In this document: piece after piece, positions 54,650 to 63,978 of the stretch
How positions within the stretch are numbered: the first letter of the stretch is position 1
Layout of the letters: each line of letters opens with the position of its first letter
The notes under the pieces: model-generated
The model's input: only the letters and a program-made list of their open reading frames with translations
Databases searched by the model: none
Told to the model about the DNA's origin: nothing
Translations under genes and position numbers: made by a program
From: Sphaerisporangium sp040685555
GTDB lineage: Bacteria > Actinomycetota > Actinomycetes > Streptosporangiales > Streptosporangiaceae
Assembly (NCBI RefSeq): GCF_040685555.1
Contig: NZ_JBFBIK010000010.1
Location: 45,206 to 109,205, forward strand
Direction: 5' to 3'
Length of the DNA stretch: 64,000 nt

Positions 54650-56491
54650 GTGGTGAACTCGTATGAACCGGAGCGCGGCCCGGATCCCGCGGAGGACGGC
54701 CTGCCGATGCAGGACCCTCCGACCGATCCGACAGGCCTGCAGTTCCGCGGGGCTTTCTCCAATTCTCCTGCGGACACCCCCGCTTCGCATGAGATCATGC
54801 CGAGCACCCCCAATCCGGGCATGATGTCGGGAGGTTCGCCAGCGATGGCTCCTGAGCACACCAGCCAGCCCACGCGGCCTCCGGCATGGCCGGAGAACCC
54901 CCCGGCATGGCCGGAAATGCCCCCGCCTCCCCCGCCCCCTCCGCCGGCCTCGGCATCGGTGTTCGACCCGCTCCCTTACGGCGGCCGCGCCACGTCCGAC
55001 CCCCAGTCGTCCTGGGAGGCCACCCAGCAGTACGCGCCGCTGACCTCGCGAGAGGCGTCCCAGCAGGCCCCGGTCCAGACGTCGTTCCCCCCGCCGCCGC
55101 CCCCGTCCGAGTCGCCCTTCGCGCCGCCCGCCGGACCCCAGCGGTACGCTCCCCAGCCTTCCGGCCCGCAGCAGTACGCTCCCCAGTCCACCGGGCCGCA
55201 GCAGTACACCCCGCAGCCCACGGGACCGCAGCCCACGGGTCCTCAGCCGTACGCCCCGCCGTCCACCGGGCCACAGCCGTACGCGCCGCCCGCGACCGGG
55301 CCACAGCCGTACGCGCCGCCCGCGACCGGGCCGCAGCAGTTCCCCCAGCAGGGCGCGGCGCGGCAGCAGTACGCCCCGGAGGCGCCCCCGCAGCCGTTCA
55401 GGCTCCCCGACGACGCCCCGCCCGCGCCCGCCTACGTCCCGGCCGGCACCGAGGCCACCATCCGCGTCTCCGGGTCGATGAGCCAGATGAGCCAGATGGG
55501 CCAGACGGGTCCGGCGGGCACGACGGCGGCCCCCGAGCAGCGCGAGCAGCGCGGGCAGCGCCACGCCGCGTCCCCGCAGGAGCACGACCCCTACAAGCCG
55601 TTCGTCACGGCCGGGCAGATCAGCGGCCCGAAGACGCCGCCCCCCGAGCGCCAGCAGGAGCTCTGGAACACCGTCTTCGGCGAGAACTACGAGGCGATGG
55701 GCGAGGAGCCCGACGACACCGGGGGCGGCAGGCGGGTGTGGCTGTTCGCGCTCATCGCCTCCGTCGCGGTGGCCCTGGTGGCGGCGTTGCTGTGGGCGTT
55801 CCTCGCCGGCCCGCTGCGCTCGTCCGCCGACGGCGCCGAGGCCGGCACGCAGGGCTCGGGCAAGAGCACGCCCAAGGCGTCGTCCTCGTCCTCGGGCAAG
55901 CAGGCCACGACCAAGCCGCAGTCCATCGGCAGGCTGCCGAGGTACTCCGGCGAGGCCTCGCCGCGTGCCGGCATCCTCACCGACAAGGCGTCGGCGATCA
56001 GCGTGGCCAGGCTGGGCGGCCCCTGGCGGCTCGACCTGCGCTCGCAGCACGTGCAGACGACCTACGGCTTCATGACCCGCCAGTACGTCGCCGCCGGGAG
56101 CGACGCGGCCGGCACCCCGCAGTTCGCCCAGGTGATGACCGGCCCGCTCGCCAAGTCTCTGGCCACCAAGTACTCCGCGGACAAGCCCGAGGATCTCACT
56201 CCGGTGATCAGCTCGGTGGCGTTCGCGGCGCGCAACAAGTTCTTCCCCGCGGGCAACAAGGTGGCGAAGACGGCGGAGCAGCGTCTTGCCGTCGGCGGCC
56301 GTCCCGCACGCGTCGTCGCGTACCAGATCCTCTCGGGCGGCGCCAAGACCACCCTGGTGGTCGGCGCGGTGAGCACCGGCGCCGACCTGCCGGTGATCGT
56401 CTACATGTCGGTGCCGGACAGCAAGAAGGAGCTGCTGCCCGACATCAACACGGTCTTCGCCTCGATCCGCCCGACGACGCCCGCCTCCTAG
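54650..56491 (+). CDS. Pro/Gln-rich single-pass membrane protein, function unknown
   Basis: 613 residues. Residues 1-~330 are disordered and Pro/Gln/Ala-rich, including about eight imperfect repeats of GPQQYAPQ(P/S)T / GPQPYAPPAT at ~165-235. One membrane helix (VWLFALIASVAVALVAALLW) near residue 365 is followed by a Ser/Lys linker and an extracytoplasmic domain of ~200 residues (LGGPWRLDLRSQHVQTTYGF to SKKELLPDINTVFASI). This is an inside-disordered, outside-folded layout; no family is recognised. The start GTG lies close to a possible -10 and lacks a ribosome site, so the message could be leaderless. The coding strand is opposite to leuS, about 140 bp away. Confidence 0.82.
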   Translation: MVNSYEPERGPDPAEDGLPMQDPPTDPTGLQFRGAFSNSPADTPASHEIMPSTPNPGMMSGGSPAMAPEHTSQPTRPPAWPENPPAWPEMPPPPPPPPPASASVFDPLPYGGRATSDPQSSWEATQQYAPLTSREASQQAPVQTSFPPPPPPSESPFAPPAGPQRYAPQPSGPQQYAPQSTGPQQYTPQPTGPQPTGPQPYAPPSTGPQPYAPPATGPQPYAPPATGPQQFPQQGAARQQYAPEAPPQPFRLPDDAPPAPAYVPAGTEATIRVSGSMSQMSQMGQTGPAGTTAAPEQREQRGQRHAASPQEHDPYKPFVTAGQISGPKTPPPERQQELWNTVFGENYEAMGEEPDDTGGGRRVWLFALIASVAVALVAALLWAFLAGPLRSSADGAEAGTQGSGKSTPKASSSSSGKQATTKPQSIGRLPRYSGEASPRAGILTDKASAISVARLGGPWRLDLRSQHVQTTYGFMTRQYVAAGSDAAGTPQFAQVMTGPLAKSLATKYSADKPEDLTPVISSVAFAARNKFFPAGNKVAKTAEQRLAVGGRPARVVAYQILSGGAKTTLVVGAVSTGADLPVIVYMSVPDSKKELLPDINTVFASIRPTTPAS

Positions 56492-56515
56492 CGGCCCGCC
56501 CGGAGAACGGGCCGC
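56491..56515 (+). terminator. Hairpin at the stop of the Pro/Gln-rich gene
   Basis: GCGGCCCG (56491-56498) and CGGGCCGC (56508-56515), nine-base loop. Lies between convergent genes; no T-run. Confidence 0.55.
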
Positions 56516-56522
56516 AGGAGCC

Positions 56523-57802
56523 TCAGAAGTCGCAGGGCAGGTGCTTGACGCCGTTGATGAAGCTGGAGAACAACCTCTTCGGCCGGCCCGCCTCGATCTG
56601 GGGCACCCGCTGGAGCAGCTCGCGGAACATCACGGTGATCTCCCGCCTGGCCAGGTGGGCGCCCAGGCAGAAGTGCGGGCCCGGGCCGCCGAAGCCCGCG
56701 TGCGGGTTCGGGTCGCGGGTGATGTCGAAGCGGTACGGATCGTCGAAGACCGCGCGGTCGCGGTTGGCCGACCAGTAGTACAGGACGGCCTTCTCGCCCT
56801 TCCTGTAGTGGGTGCCGTTCAGCTCGAAGTCCCTGGTGACCTTGCGGCGCATGTAGTTGACCGGCGAGGCCAGCCGCACGATCTCCTCGACCGCCCTGGG
56901 CGCGTGGCCGTCCACGTCGGTCAGCCACCGGGCCTTCTCACCGGGGTTGCGCGTGAGCGTGAGCAGGCCCTGCGAGATGGCGTTGCGCGTGGTCTCGTTG
57001 CCCGCCACCACCAGCAGGATGAAGAACGAGCCGAGCTCCCGCAGGGTCAGCCGCTCGCCGTCGATGTTGGCGCTGACCAAGGAGGACGTCAGGTCACCCG
57101 TGGGGTTCTCCGTTCGGTACGCGGCGAGGTCCTGGACGAGCTGCTGGAGCTCCAGACCGGCGTTGAGCATGGCGGACACCACGCTGTCCATGTCGCCCTC
57201 GGGGACGTACTCGGGGTCGGAGGCCCGATGATGATGTTCGAGCGGTCGAAGATGAAGCGGTAGTCCTTTTCCGGGATGCCCATCATGTCGCAGATGATCT
57301 TCAAGGGCAGGCGGGCCGCCACCTCGGTGACGAAGTCGCAGCCCGGCCCGGTCTCCAGCAGGTCGTCGACGATGCGGGCGGCTGCGGTCTGGACGTCCTC
57401 CTCGAACTTCTGGATCATCTTCGGCGTGAAGGCCCTGGACACGATGCGCCTCAGGCGCGCGTGCCGGGGGTCGTCCATGTTGATCATCGAGCCGAAGTAC
57501 TCGGCGAACTCCGCGGGCATGTCCGCGATGTTGGTCGCGCCGCCGTCCCCCGAGCTGAAGACGCCGGGGTTGCGGCTGATCTCCAAGATGTCCGCGTGCC
57601 TGACGATCGCGTGGTATCCGTCGCCCCTCGGCGCGAAGGACAGCTCCGGTTCCTCGAAGAAGACGGGGGTCTCACGGTCGCGGAGCAACTCGAAGGCGTG
57701 CTCGCGCTCGGCCATGGGGCGGGCCCAGAACTCCCAGTCGGACAGGTTGATCTGGTCGTACGAGGTGATCGGCTTGCGTTCCGGAGGCGTCCCCACAGTC
57801 AT
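56523..57802 (-). pseudogene. Cytochrome P450 split by a one-base frameshift
   Basis: Two minus-strand frames make one P450. The first (from ATG 57802) reads normally to FDRSNIIIG; the second continues with ASDPEYVPEGDMDSVVSAML to the end at 56523. The join at about 57222-57226 lacks one base (one more C on the plus strand there restores ATC GGG GCC TCC). The intact neighbour P450 aligns across the junction without a gap. The second half has the I-helix LVVAGNETTRN, the EEIVRL helix and the haem loop FGGPGPHFCLGAHLAR, so every catalytic part exists. It may be a genuine inactivation or an assembly error. Sequence style resembles the CYP124/125/142 lipid- and sterol-hydroxylating group. It is the last gene of the GMC-P450-P450 unit. 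Confidence 0.85.
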
Positions 57803-57818
57803 GGTTCCATGATTGATA

Positions 57819-57838
57819 AAAGCGATTACTTACGTCAA
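57819..57838. promoter_or_regulatory. Shared element AAAGCG-N4-CTTACGTCAA, copy 1
   Basis: Lies 16 bp upstream of the frameshifted P450 start. On the minus strand it begins TTGACGTAAG. The same pattern with the same spacing precedes the second P450. Confidence 0.5.
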
Positions 57839-57856
57839 ACCCGGCATACGACCGCG

Positions 57857-59116
57857 CTAGCTCGTCCGGTAGCCCAGGTGCTTGATGCCGTTGATGAAGT
57901 TCGACAGCAGGTAGTCGGGCTCGCCGGTCGAGCGGATCTCCGGCAGCCGGGTGAACAGCTCGCGGAACATGACCGTGACCTCGCGTCTCGCCAGGTGCGC
58001 GCCGAGGCAGTAGTGCGGGCCCGGCCCGCCGAACCCGACGTGCGGGTTCGGGCTGCGGGTGATGTCGAAGGCGTCGGGATCGGCGAACACCGCCTCGTCG
58101 CGGTTGGCCGAGTTGTAGAACAGCAGGACCTTGTCGCCCTTCTTGTACTCCTGCCCGTTCATCTCGTGGTCCCGGGTGAGCGTGCGCCGGAACTGGATCA
58201 CCGGGGTGGAGTACCTGATGATCTCCTCGACCGCGCCCGGGATGTGGGTCTCGAAGTCCCCCAGCAGCAGCTCACGCTGCTCTGGGTTGTCGGTGAAGAG
58301 CTTCAGACCGTGTGAGATGGCGTTGCGCGTGGTCTCGCTGCCCGCGACTACCAGCAGGATGAAGAACGACCCGAGCTCCTGGGAGGTCAGGTGCTCCTCG
58401 CCGTTGACCAGCATGCTGGTGAGGTCGCTTGTGGGGTTCCCGCGCCGCTCCCGGCCGAGCCGCCGGGCCAGGCCGCTGAGCTCGTGCCCGGCGCGGAGCA
58501 ACTTCACCAGGCCCTTGGCGACGTTCCATCGCGTGATGTCGGGCCGGATGCCGGTGTACTCGGCGTCGGCGTTGCCCAGGATGACGTTCGTACTGCGGAG
58601 CACCATGTCGTGGTGGGCCGGAGGGATGCCCATCATGTCGCAGATGACCTGCACGGGCAGCCGGGCGGCGATCTGCGGGACGAAGTCGCCGGGGCCCTCG
58701 GCGATCGCCCGGTCGACGATCTCGCCTGCCGCCCTGGCGACGTCCTCCTCCATCTTCTTGAGGATCTTCGGGGTGAACGCCCGGGACACGATGCGCCGCA
58801 GGCGCGCGTGCCGGGGGTCGTCCATGTTGATCATCGAGCCGAAGTAGACCGCCAGCCACCTCGGCATGTCGGGGATGCTGTTGGAGGTGGGCTCGCTGCT
58901 GAAGACCCCGGCGTTGCGGCTGGCCTCGCTCACGTCCGCGTGCCGCACCAGCGCGTAGAACCCCGCCCCGGCACCGATGAACGGGGTGTGGTTCTCCTTG
59001 GTGAAGACCGGCCGGTCGAGCTGACGGAGCCGCCTGAAGGCGTCGTTCCGCCGGCCCTGGGGCAGCCCCCAGAAGGGGATGTCCGAGAGATCGATGTCCG
59101 TCGCGCCTGCGGTCAT
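57857..59116 (-). CDS. Cytochrome P450 (CYP124/125/142-like)
   Basis: About 419 residues from ATG 59116 (GGAGG upstream); ATG 59140 is an alternative without a ribosome site. Signatures: FGSMINMDDPRHARLRRIVS, I-helix LVVAGSETTRN, ExxR in AVEEIIRYSTP, and the haem-binding loop FGGPGPHYCLGAHLAR. It needs a ferredoxin and reductase that are not in the window. This P450 style hydroxylates fatty, sterol or terpenoid chains in actinomycetes. It lies between GMC oxidoreductase and the frameshifted paralogue; the two P450s look like a tandem duplication. Confidence 0.93.
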   Translation of the reverse strand: MTAGATDIDLSDIPFWGLPQGRRNDAFRRLRQLDRPVFTKENHTPFIGAGAGFYALVRHADVSEASRNAGVFSSEPTSNSIPDMPRWLAVYFGSMINMDDPRHARLRRIVSRAFTPKILKKMEEDVARAAGEIVDRAIAEGPGDFVPQIAARLPVQVICDMMGIPPAHHDMVLRSTNVILGNADAEYTGIRPDITRWNVAKGLVKLLRAGHELSGLARRLGRERRGNPTSDLTSMLVNGEEHLTSQELGSFFILLVVAGSETTRNAISHGLKLFTDNPEQRELLLGDFETHIPGAVEEIIRYSTPVIQFRRTLTRDHEMNGQEYKKGDKVLLFYNSANRDEAVFADPDAFDITRSPNPHVGFGGPGPHYCLGAHLARREVTVMFRELFTRLPEIRSTGEPDYLLSNFINGIKHLGYRTS

Positions 59117-59148
59117 CCCTGACGCACCTCCGGGCTCCATGGTTTGAG

Positions 59149-59168
59149 AAAGCGGCCGCTTACGTCAA
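59149..59168. promoter_or_regulatory. Shared element AAAGCG-N4-CTTACGTCAA, copy 2
   Basis: Overlaps the stop codon of the GMC gene and precedes the second P450. Here the middle forms a perfect palindrome, AAGCGGCCGCTT. Identical spacing to copy 1. Confidence 0.5.
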
Positions 59169-60709
59169 GAGGCCTTGATGAGATCCGCCGCCTTCTCCGC
59201 GATCATGATCGTAGGGGCATGGGTGTGGCCCCGGTTGAGCAGCGGCATGACCGATGTGTCCACCACGCGCAGCCCCGGAACCCCGATGACGCGCAGCGAC
59301 GGGTCGACCACCGCGTCGTCGTCGATGCCCATCTTGCAGGTGCCCGCCGGGTGGTAGAGCGTCTCGCTGTGCTCGCGCACGAACCGGGCCAGCTCCTCGT
59401 CGGTCTCCGAGCCGTCGTACGGCTCCATGGGCCCGCCCGTGTACGGCCGGAGCGCCGTGGTCGCGAACACCTCCTTGGCCCGCTTGAGCCCGGCCACCAG
59501 CCGCCGCACGTCGCCCTCGGCGGTCAGGTAGCAGGGGTCGATCACCACCTCGCCGTCGTTCAGCGTGATCCGGCCGCGGCTCTCGGGCTGGAGGAGGATG
59601 ACGCCGATGGTGACGCCGTGCCGGGGAGGCGGCGTCAACCCGTGGTCGGAGAACGGCACCGGCGCGAAGAGCAGCTCGATGTCGGGGGCGGGCTCCTCGG
59701 GGGTGGTCCTGAGGAAGGCGACGGCCTCGCCGACGTTGGACGTCAGCATCCCGGTGCGGTTCAGCAGGTAGCGCGCGTAGTTGCCGAGGGACTCCGCCGC
59801 GGCGAGCGTGACGGGCTCGGGGCACTCCAGCATGACCGCCGAGGCCAGGTGGTCCATGAGGTTGCGCCCCACCCCGGGCAGCTCGTGCCTGGGCTCGACG
59901 CCGGCGGCGCGCAGGTCGTCCGGGTCGCCGATCCCCGAGAGCATGAGCAGGTGCGGCGACCCGATGGCCCCCGCCGAGACGATCACCTCCCTGGCGGCCG
60001 TCACGCGCCGGCCCTCGTCGTACTCGACGCCGGTGGCGCGGCCGTCCTCGTCGAGCAGCACCCGGCGGACCCGCGCGGCGGTCAGCACGGTGAGGTTGGG
60101 ACGGCCCATCGCCGGGCGCAGGTACGCGTCGGCGGCGCTCCACCGCCGCCCGCGGTCCTGGGTGACCGGCGTCTGGGAGAACCCCTCGTTGGAGTCGCCG
60201 TTGAGCTCCTCCAGCCTCGTGAACCCGACCTCCTCGCAGGCGCGCAGGAACGCCTGTGTCGTCACGTTGGGGCTGCGCAGTTCGGAGACGTAGATGGGAC
60301 CGTCGGTGCCGTACACCCCGCCCCGGTTCGACCCGACCCGCCGCTCGGAGCGCCTGAAGTACGGCAGGACCTCGTCGTAGGACCAGCCGGGCAGGTTCCA
60401 GCCGTCGTAGTCGGCGCGGACGCCGCGGATCCACATCTGGGCGTTGATGGAGGACGAGCCTCCGAGGGTCCTGCCACGCGGCCAGTACAGCTCGCGCCCG
60501 AACATCTCCGCCTGCTTGGCGGTGCTGTAGTTCCAGTCGTAGCGCGTCTTGAACAGCTTCGAGAAGCCCGCGGGCACGCGGATCTCCAGCTTGCGGTCGG
60601 CGCCGCCCGCCTCCAGCAGGGCCACCCGCACCGAGGGGTCCGCGGAGAGCCGGTTCGCGAGGACACAACCCGCCGAACCCGCTCCCACGATGACGTAGTC
60701 GTATCGCAT
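59165..60709 (-). CDS. GMC-family flavin oxidoreductase (choline/alcohol dehydrogenase type)
   Basis: 514 residues. The FAD-binding N-terminus YDYVIVGAGSAGCVLANRLS with LLEAGG, GMC signature 1 (PRGRTLGGSSSINAQMWIRG) and signature 2 (GAIGSPHLLMLSGIG) are clear. The C-terminal HPAGTCKMG and NRGHTHAPTIMIAEKAADLI carry the catalytic histidines. It oxidises an alcohol to aldehyde using FAD. Directly upstream of two P450 genes on the same strand and divergent from an acyl-CoA ligase, it probably oxidises the hydroxylated P450 product. Confidence 0.94.
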   Translation of the reverse strand: MRYDYVIVGAGSAGCVLANRLSADPSVRVALLEAGGADRKLEIRVPAGFSKLFKTRYDWNYSTAKQAEMFGRELYWPRGRTLGGSSSINAQMWIRGVRADYDGWNLPGWSYDEVLPYFRRSERRVGSNRGGVYGTDGPIYVSELRSPNVTTQAFLRACEEVGFTRLEELNGDSNEGFSQTPVTQDRGRRWSAADAYLRPAMGRPNLTVLTAARVRRVLLDEDGRATGVEYDEGRRVTAAREVIVSAGAIGSPHLLMLSGIGDPDDLRAAGVEPRHELPGVGRNLMDHLASAVMLECPEPVTLAAAESLGNYARYLLNRTGMLTSNVGEAVAFLRTTPEEPAPDIELLFAPVPFSDHGLTPPPRHGVTIGVILLQPESRGRITLNDGEVVIDPCYLTAEGDVRRLVAGLKRAKEVFATTALRPYTGGPMEPYDGSETDEELARFVREHSETLYHPAGTCKMGIDDDAVVDPSLRVIGVPGLRVVDTSVMPLLNRGHTHAPTIMIAEKAADLIKAS

Positions 60710-60889
60710 TGTTGCCTCCGGGGGATGCTGAGCAACCTTTCACGTACTTACGCCCGTTGTCGCCCCACGTCCACGCTCGTTACCGATTAGTAGCTATCGG
60801 CTGCCAAGATGTCGCAGACGCCGGCGGCGTCGCGGCCTCGGCCGCCCGCCCCGACGGAAGTAGCCGGCCTCAGCGAGGAGGAACCAGCC

Positions 60890-62443
60890 ATGCTCAACCT
60901 GTCGGTCGTCCTGGAGGACAGCGCCCGGGAGCATCCCGACCGCACCGCCGTGGTCCTCGGGGACCTGCGGATGCCGTACTCCCTGGTGAACACCCTGGCG
61001 AACCAGGTGGCGAACCTTCTGGCGTCGCGGGGCATCGGCAGGGGCGACAAGGTGGCGCTGGCGTGCCCGAACCTGCCCTACTTCCCGTTCGTCTACTTCG
61101 GCATCCTGAAGTCGGGCGCCACGGTGGTGCCGCTCAACGTGCTGCTGCGGTCGCGGGAGATCGCCTACCACCTGCGCGACTCCGACGCCAAGGCGCTGTT
61201 CTGCTTCGAGGGCACCCCCGACCTGCCGCTCGGCGAGCGGGGCCACGCGGGGTTCCGCGAGGCCGTCCCGGCCGGCGGGCCGCACGCCGACGACTTCTTC
61301 CTGCTGCCCGCCACGCCCCTCGCCACCGACTCGGGCATCGAGGGCGTGCGGACGGTGTGGAGCGCGCTCGACGGCATGTCCGGGGAGTTCGAGACCGTGG
61401 CGACCGCCCCTGACGACACGGCCGTGATCCTCTACACCAGCGGCACCACCGGGCAGCCCAAGGGCGCCGAGCTGAGCCACCAGAACATGCTGATGAACGC
61501 CATCGTCTCCGACGAGATGTTCGAGCTCGCGGGCGACGACGTCTTCCTCGCGACGCTGCCGCTGTTCCACTCGTTCGGCCAGACCGTCATCATGAACGCC
61601 GGCTTCCGCCGCAGGGCGACCCTGGTCCTGGTGCCGCGCTTCGAGCCGGCCGCCGCGCTGACGCTGATGCGCGACGAGGGCGTCACCCTGTTCGCGGGCG
61701 TCCCTACCATGTACTGGGCGATGCTCACCTCGGTGCACGCCGACGGCGCCGAGGTGCCCGTCACGCTGCGGACGGCGGTCGCGGGCGGCGCGTCGTTGCC
61801 CGTCGAGGTGCTGAAGGACTTCCAGAAGACCTTCGGCCTCGCGGTGGTGGAGGGGTACGGCCTGTCGGAGACCTCGCCGGTGGCCAGCTTCAACCAGCCG
61901 GGCAGGCCGGCCAAGGCCGGGTCGATCGGCACCCCCGTGTGGGGCGTCGAGATGAAGCTGGTCGACGCGGGCTGGGAGACCGTCGAGGGCGAGGGGCCGG
62001 GCGAGATCGCGATCCGCGGCCACAACGTGATGAAGGGGTACTACAACCGGCCCGAGGCCACCGCCGAGGTCATGAGGGACGGGTGGTTCCGCACTGGCGA
62101 CATCGCCACCAGGGACGCCGACGGCTACTACTCGATCGTCGACCGCGCCAAGGACATGATCATCCGCGGTGGGTTCAACGTCTACCCGCGCGAGCTGGAA
62201 GAGGTCCTGATGACCCACGAGGCGGTCTCGCTGGCCGCCGTCGTCGGCGTCCCCCACGCCTCGCACGGCGAGGAGATCAAGGCGTACGTGATCCTCAAGG
62301 CGGGCGCGGTGCTGACCGAGGACGAGCTGGTCGGCTGGTCCAAGGAGAACATGGCGGCCTACAAGTACCCCCGCCTGGTGGAGTTCCGCGAGGCGTTCCC
62401 GATGACCGCGAGCGGCAAGATCCTCAAGCGCGAGCTGCGCTGA
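60890..62443 (+). CDS. Acyl-CoA ligase (AMP-binding, long-chain fatty-acid type)
   Basis: 517 residues from ATG 60890, with GAGGAGGAACC in front; the frame 27 codons upstream is probably not translated. AMP-binding motifs: YTSGTTGQPKGAELSH, GYGLSETSP, GWFRTGDIATRDADGYYSIV and the catalytic Lys in PMTASGKILKREL. It activates a carboxylic acid to its CoA ester through an acyl-adenylate. Divergent from the GMC/P450 genes across 180 bp, it can supply the last step of a hydroxylation, oxidation, activation route for a lipid-like substrate. Confidence 0.94.
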   Translation: MLNLSVVLEDSAREHPDRTAVVLGDLRMPYSLVNTLANQVANLLASRGIGRGDKVALACPNLPYFPFVYFGILKSGATVVPLNVLLRSREIAYHLRDSDAKALFCFEGTPDLPLGERGHAGFREAVPAGGPHADDFFLLPATPLATDSGIEGVRTVWSALDGMSGEFETVATAPDDTAVILYTSGTTGQPKGAELSHQNMLMNAIVSDEMFELAGDDVFLATLPLFHSFGQTVIMNAGFRRRATLVLVPRFEPAAALTLMRDEGVTLFAGVPTMYWAMLTSVHADGAEVPVTLRTAVAGGASLPVEVLKDFQKTFGLAVVEGYGLSETSPVASFNQPGRPAKAGSIGTPVWGVEMKLVDAGWETVEGEGPGEIAIRGHNVMKGYYNRPEATAEVMRDGWFRTGDIATRDADGYYSIVDRAKDMIIRGGFNVYPRELEEVLMTHEAVSLAAVVGVPHASHGEEIKAYVILKAGAVLTEDELVGWSKENMAAYKYPRLVEFREAFPMTASGKILKRELR

Positions 62444-62557
62444 CACTCCGGCCGTTCACGCCGACGGCTTAGATGCAATCGAACTCCCACAAATAGGGGC
62501 AAAACAACGAGGAGGCCGGGTCGAGGAATCTCGGGGCGAGCAACTGGAGGCGATGCC

Positions 62558-63865
62558 ATGGACGTGCGCGAGCAGATGCGAGGGGTCCCGGACTTCGACA
62601 GGTTCCCCAGCGTGGACGAGATGCACGCCGAGCTGGACGAGTTCGCCAGGCGCCACCCCGGCCTCGTACGGCTGCGCGGGATCGGCACCTCCCGGCTGGG
62701 CGAGCCGCTGCGGGCGCTGACCGTGGGGAGCGGCGCCCGCGACGCAGTGATCATCGGGGGGCCCCACCCCAACGAGCCGATCGGCTCGCTCACCGTCAGC
62801 CGGCTCATCCGGCGGCTGTGCGAGGACGCCGAGCTGCGGGAGGGGCTCGGCTACCGCTGGCACCTGATCCCCTGCGTGGATCCCGACGGGGCGCGGCTGA
62901 ACGAGGGCTGGTACGCCCGCCCGGGCGACCGCCGCCACTACGCCCGGCACTTCTACCGGCCCGCCTGGAACGACCAGGTCGAGTGGACGTTCCCGCTCAG
63001 CGGCGACGGTTACTCCTTCGAGCGGAGCCTGCCGGAGACCGAGGCGCTGATGCGTCTCATGGACGAGGTGCGGCCCACGTTCGTCTACTCCCTGCACAAC
63101 GGCGAGTACAGCGGCGCCTACTTCTACCTCAACCGCCACGACCCCGTCCTCGCGGCGCGGCTCACCGAGCTGCCGGCCTTGGAGGGCATCCCGCTGCACC
63201 ACGGCGAGCCCGAACTGCCCGGCGCCACGATGATCGCCCCGGCCGTGTACCTCACGCCGGGCGGCACGCGGCAGGCGAAGGTCTTCGGCGGCGGGGGCGG
63301 CAGCGCGGACTACGCGGCCAGGTTCGGCGCGCTGCACCTGATCACCGAGCTCCCGTACTGGGCCGACGAGCGGATCTCCGACGCGACCCCGACCGCCACG
63401 TCGTACGGTGAGGTGCTGAAGACGGGGCTGGCCGCCCAGCGGGAGCTGCTCGACATGCTGCTGGCGGCCATGGACGCGGTGCGCCGCGATCTGACCGTCC
63501 ACTCGCCGTTCCGCCGCTCGGCCGAGGACATGTTCGGCACGTACCGGAAGTTCGCCGACGAGTGGGAGGGCCACCCCGGGGCGGACCGGCCCGCGACCGT
63601 CGCGGAGCAGTTCGGCAACCGGCAGACGCTCCACATGCGCCGGCTCCGTTTCACCGGCACCTTCTGCCGCATGCTGGACGCCGAGTTCGCGGCGGGGAAC
63701 CTCACCCCGGCCATCCGCGCGCAGCGCGCCCGGCTCGGCGAGCTGTTCGAGGGGTGGTGCGACGAGGCGGCCGTCGAGTCCGCCGGGCGGCCGCTCGCCA
63801 TCCGCACGCTGGTCGCCGTCCAGCTGGCCGCCGCCCTGGTCGCGGCCGAGCACGCGCGCGGCTGA
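62558..63865 (+). CDS. M14-family zinc carboxypeptidase
   Basis: 435 residues without signal peptide. Zinc ligands: H70 and E73 in GGPHPNEPIGS and H180 in VYSLHNGEYSG; the catalytic Glu is E264 in HLITELPYW. The barrel start RLRGIGTSRLGEPLRALTVG and the Arg/Asn substrate region (CVDPDGARLNEGWYARPGDR) fit M14-type peptidases that trim C-terminal residues or act on peptidoglycan-like amides. A helical C-terminal ~140 residues (AEDMFGTYRKFADEWEGHPG onward) extends beyond the usual catalytic core. A 114-bp space separates it from the ligase; co-regulation is not evident. A short tandem repeat overlaps its stop. Confidence 0.9.
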   Translation: MDVREQMRGVPDFDRFPSVDEMHAELDEFARRHPGLVRLRGIGTSRLGEPLRALTVGSGARDAVIIGGPHPNEPIGSLTVSRLIRRLCEDAELREGLGYRWHLIPCVDPDGARLNEGWYARPGDRRHYARHFYRPAWNDQVEWTFPLSGDGYSFERSLPETEALMRLMDEVRPTFVYSLHNGEYSGAYFYLNRHDPVLAARLTELPALEGIPLHHGEPELPGATMIAPAVYLTPGGTRQAKVFGGGGGSADYAARFGALHLITELPYWADERISDATPTATSYGEVLKTGLAAQRELLDMLLAAMDAVRRDLTVHSPFRRSAEDMFGTYRKFADEWEGHPGADRPATVAEQFGNRQTLHMRRLRFTGTFCRMLDAEFAAGNLTPAIRAQRARLGELFEGWCDEAAVESAGRPLAIRTLVAVQLAAALVAAEHARG

Positions 63866-63935
63866 GCGGGGCACGCGGCTGAGCAAGCTGCACGGCTGAG
63901 CGGACTGTAGGGCTGAGCAGGCTGTACGGCTGAGC
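63860..63935 (+). repeat. 17-bp tandem repeat, five copies
   Basis: GGCTGAGC starts at 63860, 63877, 63894, 63911 and 63928, exactly 17 bp apart; the rest of the unit varies around GGCTGAGCAGGCTGTAC. The first copy contains the carboxypeptidase stop codon (TGA at 63863). Confidence 0.9.
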
Positions 63936-63978
63936 GGGCGACGACGCTCCTGAGGTGTCACCGGAACGAAAGCCGGCG

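Noticed and set aside
57200..57240. Programmed frameshift in the P450
   Set aside because: No slippery run or downstream structure typical of programmed shifting; a one-base loss is simpler.
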